The notes beneath the pieces are model-generated. The model was not told the DNA's origin and did no database searches. It saw only the letters and a program-made list of their open reading frames with translations. This document shows positions 18,100 through 26,263 of a stretch of 35,964 nt of DNA, piece by piece. Location: positions 1 to 35,964 of the forward strand of contig JAJPIK010000115.1 in the NCBI GenBank assembly GCA_021324795.1. The letters run 5' to 3'. Origin of the DNA: Chloroflexota bacterium. GTDB taxonomy: Bacteria > Chloroflexota > UBA6077 > FW602-bin22 > CADDYW01. A program made the translations under genes and the position numbers. Each line of letters begins with the position of its first letter. The first letter of the stretch is position 1.

Positions 18100-18513
18100 T
18101 ACCGTCTTCCGCCTACGACCGAATGCCCGCGCACGCCGGGTTGGGCTGCTCGGCCGTCGCACCGATCGTGGCGCGCACATCCACCTGAACCCACCGCCGC
18201 CCCCGCCGGCGTTTGACCGCCTGGGTCGGGACCGTGCCGGGGACGAGTCGTAGGAGGTCCCGGCCGGCGCGCACGCCGCCGGGCACCGCATCCCGATAGG
18301 TCGCCGGGATTGTTGCTTCGTAGGCCGCCTGTTCGCCCCCCGATCCAGGGCACCCCCCGTCTGGCCGGCCGTGCGGGTGCGGGTGGTGGGGATGACCTCG
18401 CAGGCCAGCGCGGCCTCGTCGGGGCCGCTGGCCCAGGCGACGACAAACCGGCTGGGCCGGTCGACGTTTATCCCGCCCCGATGCTCGCCCCCCGGTGCCC
18501 ACTCGCTTGGGCC
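18100..18513 (-). pseudogene. IS1-like transposase scrap
   Basis: Minus-strand pieces in two frames: PSRFVVAWASGPDEAALACE, then AYEATIPATYRDAVPGG and QAVKRRRGRRWVQVDVRATI followed by GATAEQPN. The pattern (AW..GP..., AY...YRD, RRxGR, VRAxIG..AEQP) resembles an IS1-type DDE transposase found widely in high-GC bacteria. It is frameshifted and is cut at the left end of the IS1182 element, so it was probably the insertion target. Family assignment is tentative. Confidence 0.4.
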
Positions 18514-19979
18514 GTCAACACCGTTTTGAACGATTTGTTGAAAAACGCTTGGTTGGTTAAGGCGATAGGGGGTACGAGAGAGGGAACGAGAGACAGCGAA
18601 GACGCGCGAAAGAAACCGACGCACTGGTGGCCGAAGACCGGATTTCCGGCGTCTTTGCGCAATGCCGTTCGCTTGCGGAAGCGGCGCTTGGTCAAGGCTT
18701 TGAGGATGTTGTGTGCCAAGGCGGCAATCGATCCCTGGCAGTCTACTCTCTCGATGCCGCGTCCACGCGCTTCATCCCAACCCAAGCGATCCAAACGGGC
18801 AAAGACTCCTTCGACCACCGTTTTGCGCCGCTGCATCTCCCGTTGGTATTGGCCCGTCGCGTTCAGCCGGCGCGCCCGGCGAAACTCCAACTCATAGCGA
18901 CTGATCTGAACGTACTTGCGTTTCTCATTGGGGGCAAGGCAGGTGGCGCGAATCGGACATGCCTGGCAATCGGCCTGGAGGGCAACGAATTGAACTCCTC
19001 CCTCGGTGTTGGGAAAACTTGCCATCTTCAGGTGCTTGCCCTGGCGGCAGACGACGTGATCGCCGTGGTCGGTGAAGTTTGGATCCACTGTCTCCTCGGG
19101 CACGACTCCACCCTGGCGACAGGCAACCGGGATTGAAGGGGGTGATTCCCCGTCGTCGCAGGGCCGGACGAAAACGACCCGCGCGATCGCCGGCATCAGC
19201 ACCGAGACTCTTGGGTTGTATCGGCAGGCGATCGAGGAGAGGGAGGGCACCCTCCGGATCGCTCGCATCGGCAGGGGTGACCCGCCGAGCGAGAATGAAG
19301 CCGGATTTGTCGACGATGACGTGTTCCTTGTCACCGAAAATAGCCGGGCGCCACTTGTGCTCTGCCGTCGCCAGCGCGCATCGGGAGCAACGGGGGACAA
19401 GGTGAGACGGCCCTGGGCATCCTGGTAACGGTGAAAGAGGAGGCGAGCGGGTTCTCCCTCTTCGGGAACGGCGGGCACCTTCTCGACCATGCGGAAGGTG
19501 CCGTTGTCCTGCTCTTGGGCCTGTTGCGCAAACTCCCTCGAAGACAACTCAGTCGGCTAGAGGTGGGCAGTGCTGGCGTTGGCGGCCACCAGGGAGGAAT
19601 CGGCGTCGGTGCGCGGGAAGATCAGGCCCAAGTCGACAAGGTGAGCATTGAGGCGCTGAAGTAATTCCTGGAAGCTGTCTTCGCCCAAGCGGTCGATGAA
19701 GACGCTGAGCGTCGAGTGGTCGAAGACCGGATCTTCCAGAGTGAGGGAACAGAACCAGCGCCAGGCGAGGTTCTCGGCGATGCGCTCGCAGAGTTGGCGG
19801 TAGGAGGTAATATCGTCCACGCTGGAGAGGATCAGGGTCCGAACAACAATCTCGGGATGCAGCGCGGGACGACCAATCCACGGATCGTAGAGTCTCTCGA
19901 CGAACTCGGTCAGAGCCGCGAAGTCAAAGTTGGTGTCAATCCGTAGGAGCAGATGTTTGGGATCGATGAAGTCGCGCAA
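18468..19979 (-). pseudogene. IS1182-family transposase, interrupted
   Basis: The N-terminal part (19979 to 19557) reads MRDFIDPKHLLLRIDTNFDF, then WIGRPALHPEIVVRTLIL and DPVFDHSTLSVFIDRLGE, ending SSLVAANASTAHL at a TAG. The same frame continues with PTELSSREFAQQAQE, so a single sense codon became amber. Further on the frame is wrong between about 19430 and 19130. There the third frame carries the expected AEHKWRPAIFGDKEHVIVDK and SGFILARRVTPADAS. The first frame then resumes with the zinc-like CQACPIRATCLAP and ends with a typical VVEGVFARLDRLGWDEARGR segment. Translation would read out through the left terminal repeat to a stop at 18468. Confidence 0.7.
18514..18555. repeat. IS1182 element left inverted repeat
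   Basis: Begins GTCAACACC and runs to GCTTGGTTG. It matches the reverse complement of 20095-20136 at 40 of 42 bases. Confidence 0.75.
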
Positions 19980-20094
19980 GGTTTTGGTCGAGCCAGGGTA
20001 CAGGGGACCGTCACGGCGGCTGCGGTCAACGGGTTTTGAGCAAGGGATTGCTTTCTAGGCTTACGGAAAAGGTGGATACAGCATTCTACTTGAT

Positions 20095-20136
20095 CAACCA
20101 AGCGTTTTTCAACAAATCGTTCAAACTGGTGTTGAC
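20095..20136. repeat. IS1182 element right inverted repeat
   Basis: Partner of 18514-18555. The two mismatches lie at bases 10-11 of the repeat. Confidence 0.75.
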
Positions 20137-20162
20137 AGCGTATCGGTTGCGGGGGTAGTCGA

Positions 20163-20196
20163 GCCATAATCGTGCCAAGAATGGCACGACTATGGC
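20163..20196. terminator. Strong hairpin downstream of the CRISPR operon
   Basis: Arms 20163-20177 and 20182-20196 pair at 14 of 15 positions around the loop AGAA. It lies about 165 bases beyond the last CRISPR-operon stop codon in the direction of transcription and may end that transcript. There is no U run after it on the minus strand, so it could instead be part of an older mobile element. Confidence 0.35.
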
Positions 20197-20358
20197 CCAA
20201 TCTACGGCACGAAGCGCTGGTGGGTGCGCCTGGACTGGCGCGGCCGTCAGGCCTGCCGGCACTCTTCCTGGCGTCCTCCACAACTTGGGCCAAGGTGCTG
20301 CAGTTCGCGATTAGGGGGCGGCGAGCACGTTATTATTATCTGCCGATCATATTAGCCA

Positions 20359-21459
20359 TTAGACAGCCGCCTCCCAGATGCCGTACTGACCGATCGCAAT
20401 GCGAGCACCTTGCGGGATTGTGGCCCCCGGTGTCCAACAGATACGAGGCTGGGACGGAAGAGCCCCAAAGCCGGGCTTCTCATCCATCCGCGTTTCTCGG
20501 CCGACCAGTGGCTCGACGGTGCCCGCTACGCTTGCCAGGGGGCTCGCCCCATCAAACTGTACGGCCAGAGCGTGAGCCAGCGCCGGCCCGTCGGCTCCGG
20601 CCACCAGTATCGGTCGATCGACTATTGGCTCGATTAAATCAAGCAAGCCAAACAACTTCTTGGACGTGGCCGGTACATAGCTGGTTAGCCTCACCCGCCC
20701 CCAACCGTATCGGCGTTCACCACCAATCTGCAGGTGCTTCCAGGCGTCAAGCCATCCACGCGGACCACCATCCCTCACCAGCACATAGCCTACGAGATAA
20801 ACGGGGACACCGAGCGCATTGGCATCGGCACCGTACTGGCCGCCCAATCTGGTGCCATCTAACGGGCGCGTGCGCGGGCGGATCATCTCCACCTCGTGCA
20901 GGCTGCCTTCTTCAGCGGCGTAACGCTGGGCATCCAGCGCGGTGCTGGCATAGGTATCGAGCAGCAGGTAATCGAAGAGTCCGACGGAGAGCCGATCGCG
21001 ACCATAAACCGGGCCATCGCCAGCTTGAACAGGATAGAGCGCATCCAGCGGATCAGGGGCTAAGGCTGGAAAGAGGTAGGTAAAGGACAGACTCTCAGTC
21101 ACTTCTTCGCCGACACGGCGATAGTCCTGGGGATTTGCCTTGCGGCCCTGGCCTTCCGCTCGGTCCCGTGCCAGGCGAGCCGTGAGCGCGCCCCACATAT
21201 TCTTAGCTGTAACGTAGGGTCGCGTCTGCATCAGGTTCCCCACTTTGCGCCAGCCGATGTGCAAGGGTGCCAGAAGCTGAAAGGCCACCTCGTAGGCGAT
21301 CCAGCCTGGAGCCGACGGTGGAGTGGGCATTGAGGCAGGTGCTATTGCTGGCACATTCTTTGGCGCTGCCTTCGCCGTTCCCGTCGCGCGGACTGCCTTG
21401 CTCCGCCCCTGCAACTTCCGCTTTCGAGATAACGACCTCTTCTTGCGTTGTGGCGCCAT
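20359..21459 (-). CDS. RAMP protein, Cmr3-like subunit of a type III-C/III-B complex
   Basis: A 366-residue last gene of the CRISPR operon, with ATG 21459 eight bases after the Cmr5 stop. The first ~45 residues are basic and low-complexity (MAPQRKKRSLSRKRKLQGRS...). The RAMP fold starts at WIAYEVAFQLLAPLHIGWRK, followed by YVTAKNMWGALTARLARD. The glycine-rich loop IGGERRYGWGRVRL is near residues 246-259. LHIG near the N-terminus and GGERR...G-x-G are typical of Cas5/Cmr3-like RAMPs, and Cmr3 is the only core Cmr subunit otherwise missing here. It would bind the 5' handle of the crRNA next to the large subunit. Csx10-like is the main alternative. It has no visible nuclease motif. Confidence 0.55.
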   Translation of the reverse strand: MAPQRKKRSLSRKRKLQGRSKAVRATGTAKAAPKNVPAIAPASMPTPPSAPGWIAYEVAFQLLAPLHIGWRKVGNLMQTRPYVTAKNMWGALTARLARDRAEGQGRKANPQDYRRVGEEVTESLSFTYLFPALAPDPLDALYPVQAGDGPVYGRDRLSVGLFDYLLLDTYASTALDAQRYAAEEGSLHEVEMIRPRTRPLDGTRLGGQYGADANALGVPVYLVGYVLVRDGGPRGWLDAWKHLQIGGERRYGWGRVRLTSYVPATSKKLFGLLDLIEPIVDRPILVAGADGPALAHALAVQFDGASPLASVAGTVEPLVGRETRMDEKPGFGALPSQPRICWTPGATIPQGARIAIGQYGIWEAAV

Positions 21460-21467
21460 CGAAGTAC

Positions 21468-21905
21468 CTACCTTCCGCCGGCAGCCTTGGCACCATAGCG
21501 TACGTAGATGAGGGTTTGCTCATACAGTTCTTTTACGAGCAGCAGCTTGTCGAGATCTACCGTCACGTGATCGGTGACGTGCTGCGCGACGTCAGCCCAC
21601 TTGTCCGTCGACCACTGCCCCTTCCTATCTGGTTTGCTTTGCCCCTCGGGGAACCTGAGATTGAGGGTAGTAATCTCATCGGCTCCCAGTATGGCGAGCA
21701 GATTGTCGCGGATGGCCCGAGCTTGATCCTCCTCAGCCTTGGGTCGCGAGTAGAGAAATAGCAGGCCGGCGTAGACTCCATTTTCCTGCACTACGCCCAA
21801 GGTTTTCGTGGCGAGAATCTCCAGCTTACCAGCATCGCCACCCTCTGCCACAATCTTCTGCGCGATCCGAGCCGCCAGCCGATCCAAGTTGTTCCATTCG
21901 CTCAT
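21468..21905 (-). CDS. cmr5: Cmr5, small helical subunit
   Basis: A 145-residue, mostly helical protein (NNLDRLAARIAQKIVAEGGD; GVYAGLLFLYSRPKAEED; LDKLLLVKELYEQTLIYVRY) of the size and character of Cmr5. These small subunits line the target-RNA side of type III complexes beside the Cmr4 backbone. Its ATG (21905) overlaps the stop of the Cmr4 gene in an ATGA, so translation is coupled. A charged insert around residues 85-105 (EGQSKPDRKGQWSTDK) makes it a little longer than average. Confidence 0.72.
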   Translation of the reverse strand: MSEWNNLDRLAARIAQKIVAEGGDAGKLEILATKTLGVVQENGVYAGLLFLYSRPKAEEDQARAIRDNLLAILGADEITTLNLRFPEGQSKPDRKGQWSTDKWADVAQHVTDHVTVDLDKLLLVKELYEQTLIYVRYGAKAAGGR

Positions 21906-22945
21906 CGCCCGCCTCCACCTTGCGGCCCCCAGTCAGCTATCAGCCGCACGCGGCCGAAGCCACGTGTGCCCATGCCTCCCAACCCCAATAACTCGGCCAA
22001 CTCCAGGCCGGCCCGGACCACGTCCAGCGGTCGGCGCCAGCCCTTCTCTCGACCGTCTTCTTTCGCGGGTTGCTCAGCATTCTGTGGATCCGGATAGATA
22101 GGTCTGCCAGCCGGAGAGTTCTCCTGCCAGGTGTCGTTCTGCTTGACGGCCTGGCGTGTTACAGGGCGATCGTTCGGCCACGGTCTGGGTCCCTCGCGAT
22201 AATCATCCTGCACTACGTCGCAGAGGAGCCAGGCTGCCCGTGGGATCGCCTCATAAGTGAAGAGGGCTCTTTCCTCGGCGGCACCCGTCTCGGGATCGAT
22301 GCTCACGGATGTGCGCACTTCGAGGTTCGAGTTGACGATTTGCGAAAAAAGTTTGTCGGTCACCAATATGAGGCGCTTGGTAATCGCAGCCCAGGCCTCC
22401 TTTGTTTGATCCGACGCCACGCCCTCCACGTTCCCAATAGTAGGCATGGACTCTGAGGATCGCGTCAGCATGAGCCAGCCGAGGTTGAGAGGCTGATTCC
22501 AGTCCAGGCTGGTCACGAATTCGCCATCTTTCAGCCCACCTTGACGCTGGGTGATGAGACCCCAGTCGTGCAGCCGGGTGGGAGTGCTGACCCAGACGGG
22601 ACCGGCCATGGAGTGAACAGGAAAGAGGAGAATATGGGCGTCGAAGATGCTAACGGTCCCCTGGTGCCCACCGCTCTCACCAGTCGCGTAGCCAAAGGTG
22701 TAGCAGATAGGACAACTTGATTGTGTACAATGGCCTTTCTGGCCGGCACAGGTGAGCTTGCCGTAGCGGTAAGCAGCGTACTGGCGGATGGCGCCGCTGA
22801 GGCTGGTACCGGGAATTTTGGGTAGCCGAGTGCCTGGCTCGCGAGCGATGCTGAGATCCACCCGGCCCAGGCGATACCCACCCGTACCCACGTGCACCGG
22901 GTCCAGCGTCAGCAACAGGTAGCGACGGAGTTCGTACATGAGCAC
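21902..22945 (-). CDS. cmr4: Cmr4, backbone RAMP with target-RNA cleavage residue
   Basis: A 347-residue protein from GTG 22945; ATG 22939 is an equally good start two codons in, with AAGG upstream. It has the classical Cmr4/Csm3 N-terminus VHVGTGGYRLGRVDLSIARE, then LPKIPGTSLSGAIRQYAAYR. The Asp in VDLSIARE (residue 30 from the GTG) aligns with the catalytic Asp that makes Cmr4 cut target RNA at 6-base steps, so slicing is probably intact. A four-cysteine segment CAGQKGHCTQSSCPICYTFG follows, the usual RAMP CPxC...FG site. The C-terminus LLGLGGMGTRGFGRVRLI is the glycine-rich RAMP loop. It follows the large subunit gene by about 30 bases. Confidence 0.82.
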   Translation of the reverse strand: MLMYELRRYLLLTLDPVHVGTGGYRLGRVDLSIAREPGTRLPKIPGTSLSGAIRQYAAYRYGKLTCAGQKGHCTQSSCPICYTFGYATGESGGHQGTVSIFDAHILLFPVHSMAGPVWVSTPTRLHDWGLITQRQGGLKDGEFVTSLDWNQPLNLGWLMLTRSSESMPTIGNVEGVASDQTKEAWAAITKRLILVTDKLFSQIVNSNLEVRTSVSIDPETGAAEERALFTYEAIPRAAWLLCDVVQDDYREGPRPWPNDRPVTRQAVKQNDTWQENSPAGRPIYPDPQNAEQPAKEDGREKGWRRPLDVVRAGLELAELLGLGGMGTRGFGRVRLIADWGPQGGGGR

Positions 22946-22975
22946 CTTACCTTCTCGTTCAGCCTCTCATCACCA

Positions 22976-25900
22976 TTACTGCTTCAGGATCTCATCGAAT
23001 AGCTCAAAGACGTCGGCTACCAGGCCGCTGGCAGCGTAATCCGCCCAGGTATCCAGCCAGGCATCGTGCCGTTTCTGTTGGTCTGGCAGTGCATCGCCAG
23101 GGAAGCGTTCGCGCCAGTCGGGCTGGTCCCAGGGTAAGCTGACAGAAGCCCCGAACCGGCCCCATTGAGCGCTGGCAATGGCTTCCCGGCAGAATTGCCA
23201 GAAGAAACCGCCCCGCTCGCAGTCACTTCGATCAGGCTGCCAGACCTGGCGTTTGTGCTCCACGACGTCTCGCAGTGCGTGCCGCTGAGTTTGGCTAAGA
23301 CTCTCGTTGAGCGCTCGCCCCACGTGTTGGATAACTCCCAAGTCGTCCAGCAAGTAGGGGCGGAGGCGTCTCTCGACCGCCAGGCGGCGCCCGGCGGCAT
23401 CGTAGGCGATCTCGAAGCGCCGACTGGTGGTATCCAGCCACTCGAAATCAAAGGTTGCAGGAGCGAAGTAGATCGTGTCGCCACGTCTCAGTTCGCCCAC
23501 ATGAACCAGCCAGCACGGTTCAGCGCTTCCGTCACCCATCGGGCGCAAGCCCTTTAACTTGCGGCTACGCTGCTGTACTTTGGCATCATCGCCGTTGGTT
23601 TCAATGAAGACGTAAGGGTACCAAGTGTCCGGGGTAGTACCGTCGCCCATGACGGCCGGTACGCGCCAGACCAAGTCTGAGGACCCCTGCAGTATTTGCT
23701 CAGGTCGCCTTAGCCTAACTTCGTACCACTGATTGAACTGTTGATTGTCGCTGGTGAGGTACTGGTAGTCTCCTGGCAGTTCTCCAGGTGTTCGGCTCTG
23801 GACGTCCTCCATGACCTCCCAGAGCTGGCCGTTTGGGCCGTGGTACGCCAACATGCGACGACCCGCATCGAGGATGGCGCGCAAAGGGGTACGATAGGGA
23901 GCGAAGACAAGGCCCAAGTGCAGAGGCAGGCGATTGCGCACCTTACCCACCTCGCGCTCGTATCTCTCCCGTATGGCCTGCGTTACATCCAGGGCTTTAT
24001 CAGCGGGAACCAGGGCCATGAAGACACGGGGCTCGGCCAGAATCGGGATCGCCAAGGCGTATGCCACTTCGCTGAACTCGACGCTTTGCAGAAAGAATCT
24101 GGTTAAGAGATTCTCCTGAGGCGGGAGTGCTGCGTCAGGGTTGTAGAGTCTGGGCGCCCAGCGTCCGACCACCCATTTCTGCCGGATGTAGTCCTCCACG
24201 AAGATGGCGGCAGCCGCTGGTGAGCTGTAGATGTCTGGCTCCGCACCAAGGAGACGGGCCACTCGTCCCAGATTGTCGGCGCTCAGCAGGTAGCCGCTCG
24301 CACCGTCCTTGGACGGACACCACACCACGCTCAGTCTGGTTGGACCGAGATCGAAATCGTAGACGTGGTACGCCCCCAGATCAGGTTGCCCGTCCAGCTT
24401 AAGCACCAATCGGCGCCGATCGTCTGCGAGAGACTCCAGCACGCCCGCTCCCACTCGTTGCCAGAACTCCAGCGTCGTGCGCCACACGCGCTGAATCCGA
24501 GCAAAGGTGGGGGGCTTCGCCAACGTTAGCGTTGCATCGTCCTTGGCCTGGCCGATTCCTATGGTGCGTACGAGCGTGCCGTCGAGCCATCCATCCAGAG
24601 CAAAGCTCCCCACCACCAGGGCGACCCGGCCGTTGGTATCGGCCACCTCGTCAACCCAGATCGTCTCGTCTTGCCTTCCATCGACCCAGTGTTGAGCCCG
24701 CCGTCCGCGCCGAGCGAGGCAGATACCGCAGAGCCGCCGTTCCTGTGCTTTGGCCGCCGTCACGTAGCCTGGGAGCCCAGATGCCATATAGCCCTGCGGT
24801 CGAAGGCCGCACACCGTGCAAACCTCGCCGGGTTCCTTCCACCAGCCACCGACGGTCTCTGGTGAGAGCTGAGCGGGAAAGCGCGGCGAACGCAACAATG
24901 GTTGAGGATTCAGCCGCTTACCGCGCCGTTTCTCACCTATTGTGAGATGAGGCAGCGCATCACACAGCATGAGATTCCCGTTCCGAGCAGCATCATGCTC
25001 GTCTTGGGCCCTGAGGGCCTGTTGCACCTGGTTGCATAGGGCTGCCAGAAACTCGTCTGGAGGACGGCTGGGCAGGTCAGGAACGACAAACAGAAAACCA
25101 TCTTCATCCCGGTAGACGGCGTTGCCGATAGGCATGGTTACTTCGAGCGCATGCTGGATCGCTGCCTGCGCGCGCTCCAACACCTCGCGGCGTGCGATCA
25201 GGTCGACCATCTGGACAGCCTGAAAGAGGAAGTGCTGGCCATCGAGACGGACGGCGAGCAGCCGCCAATGCATGTCCGCTGGCGAGGGAATGCCCCCTTC
25301 AAGCGCGGCCCGGGCAACGGCAGCCTTGAACAGCGCCGCAATCGCCGACGCGTAATCCCACAGGGAGATTTCATTGACCGGCCGTTCCGTATCGCCCAGG
25401 CCCTGGCTTAGCACCTCCCGCACCCGGCGCGCGAACTCCGCTCGGCCACTAACCGGGGAGTTCCACACCGCCCCGAACTGGTCAAGCAGAGAGGCCCGCC
25501 GCTTTGGCCACTCAGTCCAGTTCAGACCATCGGCCACCTCATAGCCAAAGGCCGTGGCCGCCCGCAAGCCGGCAAACGTGCTGGCTGTCAGGTTTACATC
25601 AGCGTACTCGCCGTCAAACGTATACCCTTTCTTCTCCTGGCCAGAGACTTCTCCATGGGCCAGGATGAGAAGACGGGGCAAATCTGTCCCAACGTCTGGG
25701 CGGAGCCACGGGGCCAGCGCACTCACACGAGCGTAATCAGGATCGTTATCGTCACCTGGGATGTAGTGGTTGGGCCGAGGCTTCGCGAAGAAATTGTCCC
25801 AGAACAGGGTCAGGAGATCGGGCAAGGACCAGTTCTCGCCAGCGACATCAAGGCTGGGCAGTGAGCGGAAAACAGACTCCTGACTTGGCTCCGCTGGGCC

Positions 25901-26263
25901 AGTTCTCCGCACGAAAGCATTGAAACGATGGGCTGCTCGCACGGCAGCATCCTGCAGTTCTGGAGATAGTGCAAGGCCAGCCAACATGCTCCGCAGCGCC
26001 GCGTCATTAGGGCTTCCAGTGGGATCCGCGATCTCCGCCTGCCCCAAACCGAGCAAGGCTGGGTCGGGCCGGCCAAAGCGTCGATATTGGTAGTCCGGCC
26101 GGTGAAGACTTCGCTGCTTGAGCTGCTGTACGGCCACTGCGGGATCTGAAACAGTATCTCTGAGAAAGTTCGGGTCCAGCTTGCCGATGTTATGGAGCAG
26201 GGCGGCGATCTCCGCCCGCAGGATCATTTCGATCTGTTGAGTGGGTATCGTCAGACTAGTCAC
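22976..26263 (-). CDS. csx11: Cas10/Csx11-like large subunit, predicted inactive as cyclase
   Basis: A 1095-residue protein. GTG 26263 overlaps the upstream stop as GTGA. The N-terminal HD-type region reads AALLHNIGKLDPNFLRD: the HD dyad is HN at residues 24-25. The first palm has YRDEDGFLFVVPD at 384-396. A zinc site follows, with CTVC at 482-485 and CGIC at 512-515. In the second palm, after VALVVGSFALDGWLDG (about 547), the hairpin where Cas10 has GGDD reads ILAEPRVFMALVPADKAL at about 741-758. There is no GGDD anywhere. Loss of cyclase motifs in a Cas10-like protein beside Cmr-type RAMPs is the definition of subtype III-C (Csx11/MTH326-like). It should scaffold the complex but make no cyclic oligoadenylate. 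The exact family name rests on domain order, not an alignment. Confidence 0.72.
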   Translation of the reverse strand: MTSLTIPTQQIEMILRAEIAALLHNIGKLDPNFLRDTVSDPAVAVQQLKQRSLHRPDYQYRRFGRPDPALLGLGQAEIADPTGSPNDAALRSMLAGLALSPELQDAAVRAAHRFNAFVRRTGPAEPSQESVFRSLPSLDVAGENWSLPDLLTLFWDNFFAKPRPNHYIPGDDNDPDYARVSALAPWLRPDVGTDLPRLLILAHGEVSGQEKKGYTFDGEYADVNLTASTFAGLRAATAFGYEVADGLNWTEWPKRRASLLDQFGAVWNSPVSGRAEFARRVREVLSQGLGDTERPVNEISLWDYASAIAALFKAAVARAALEGGIPSPADMHWRLLAVRLDGQHFLFQAVQMVDLIARREVLERAQAAIQHALEVTMPIGNAVYRDEDGFLFVVPDLPSRPPDEFLAALCNQVQQALRAQDEHDAARNGNLMLCDALPHLTIGEKRRGKRLNPQPLLRSPRFPAQLSPETVGGWWKEPGEVCTVCGLRPQGYMASGLPGYVTAAKAQERRLCGICLARRGRRAQHWVDGRQDETIWVDEVADTNGRVALVVGSFALDGWLDGTLVRTIGIGQAKDDATLTLAKPPTFARIQRVWRTTLEFWQRVGAGVLESLADDRRRLVLKLDGQPDLGAYHVYDFDLGPTRLSVVWCPSKDGASGYLLSADNLGRVARLLGAEPDIYSSPAAAAIFVEDYIRQKWVVGRWAPRLYNPDAALPPQENLLTRFFLQSVEFSEVAYALAIPILAEPRVFMALVPADKALDVTQAIRERYEREVGKVRNRLPLHLGLVFAPYRTPLRAILDAGRRMLAYHGPNGQLWEVMEDVQSRTPGELPGDYQYLTSDNQQFNQWYEVRLRRPEQILQGSSDLVWRVPAVMGDGTTPDTWYPYVFIETNGDDAKVQQRSRKLKGLRPMGDGSAEPCWLVHVGELRRGDTIYFAPATFDFEWLDTTSRRFEIAYDAAGRRLAVERRLRPYLLDDLGVIQHVGRALNESLSQTQRHALRDVVEHKRQVWQPDRSDCERGGFFWQFCREAIASAQWGRFGASVSLPWDQPDWRERFPGDALPDQQKRHDAWLDTWADYAASGLVADVFELFDEILKQ

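Larger units (their letters stand above)
18514..20136 (-). mobile_element. IS1182-type insertion sequence, decayed
   Basis: About 1.62 kb bounded by 42-base inverted repeats matching at 40 positions, with an IS1182-type transposase on the minus strand broken by an in-frame TAG and by frameshifts. The near-perfect repeats suggest the insertion is not very old even though the gene is dead. Confidence 0.72.

Noticed and set aside
20172..21083. 303-codon plus-strand frame over the last RAMP gene
   Set aside because: Starts inside a hairpin and runs antisense to the RAMP protein with its glycine-rich loop; the sequence is rich in P, R and H without structure.
22976..26263. DEDG at residues 386-389 as the Cas10 cyclase motif
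   Set aside because: It lies before the zinc site, in the first palm, whereas GGDD belongs in the second palm; the corresponding hairpin there has no acidic pair.
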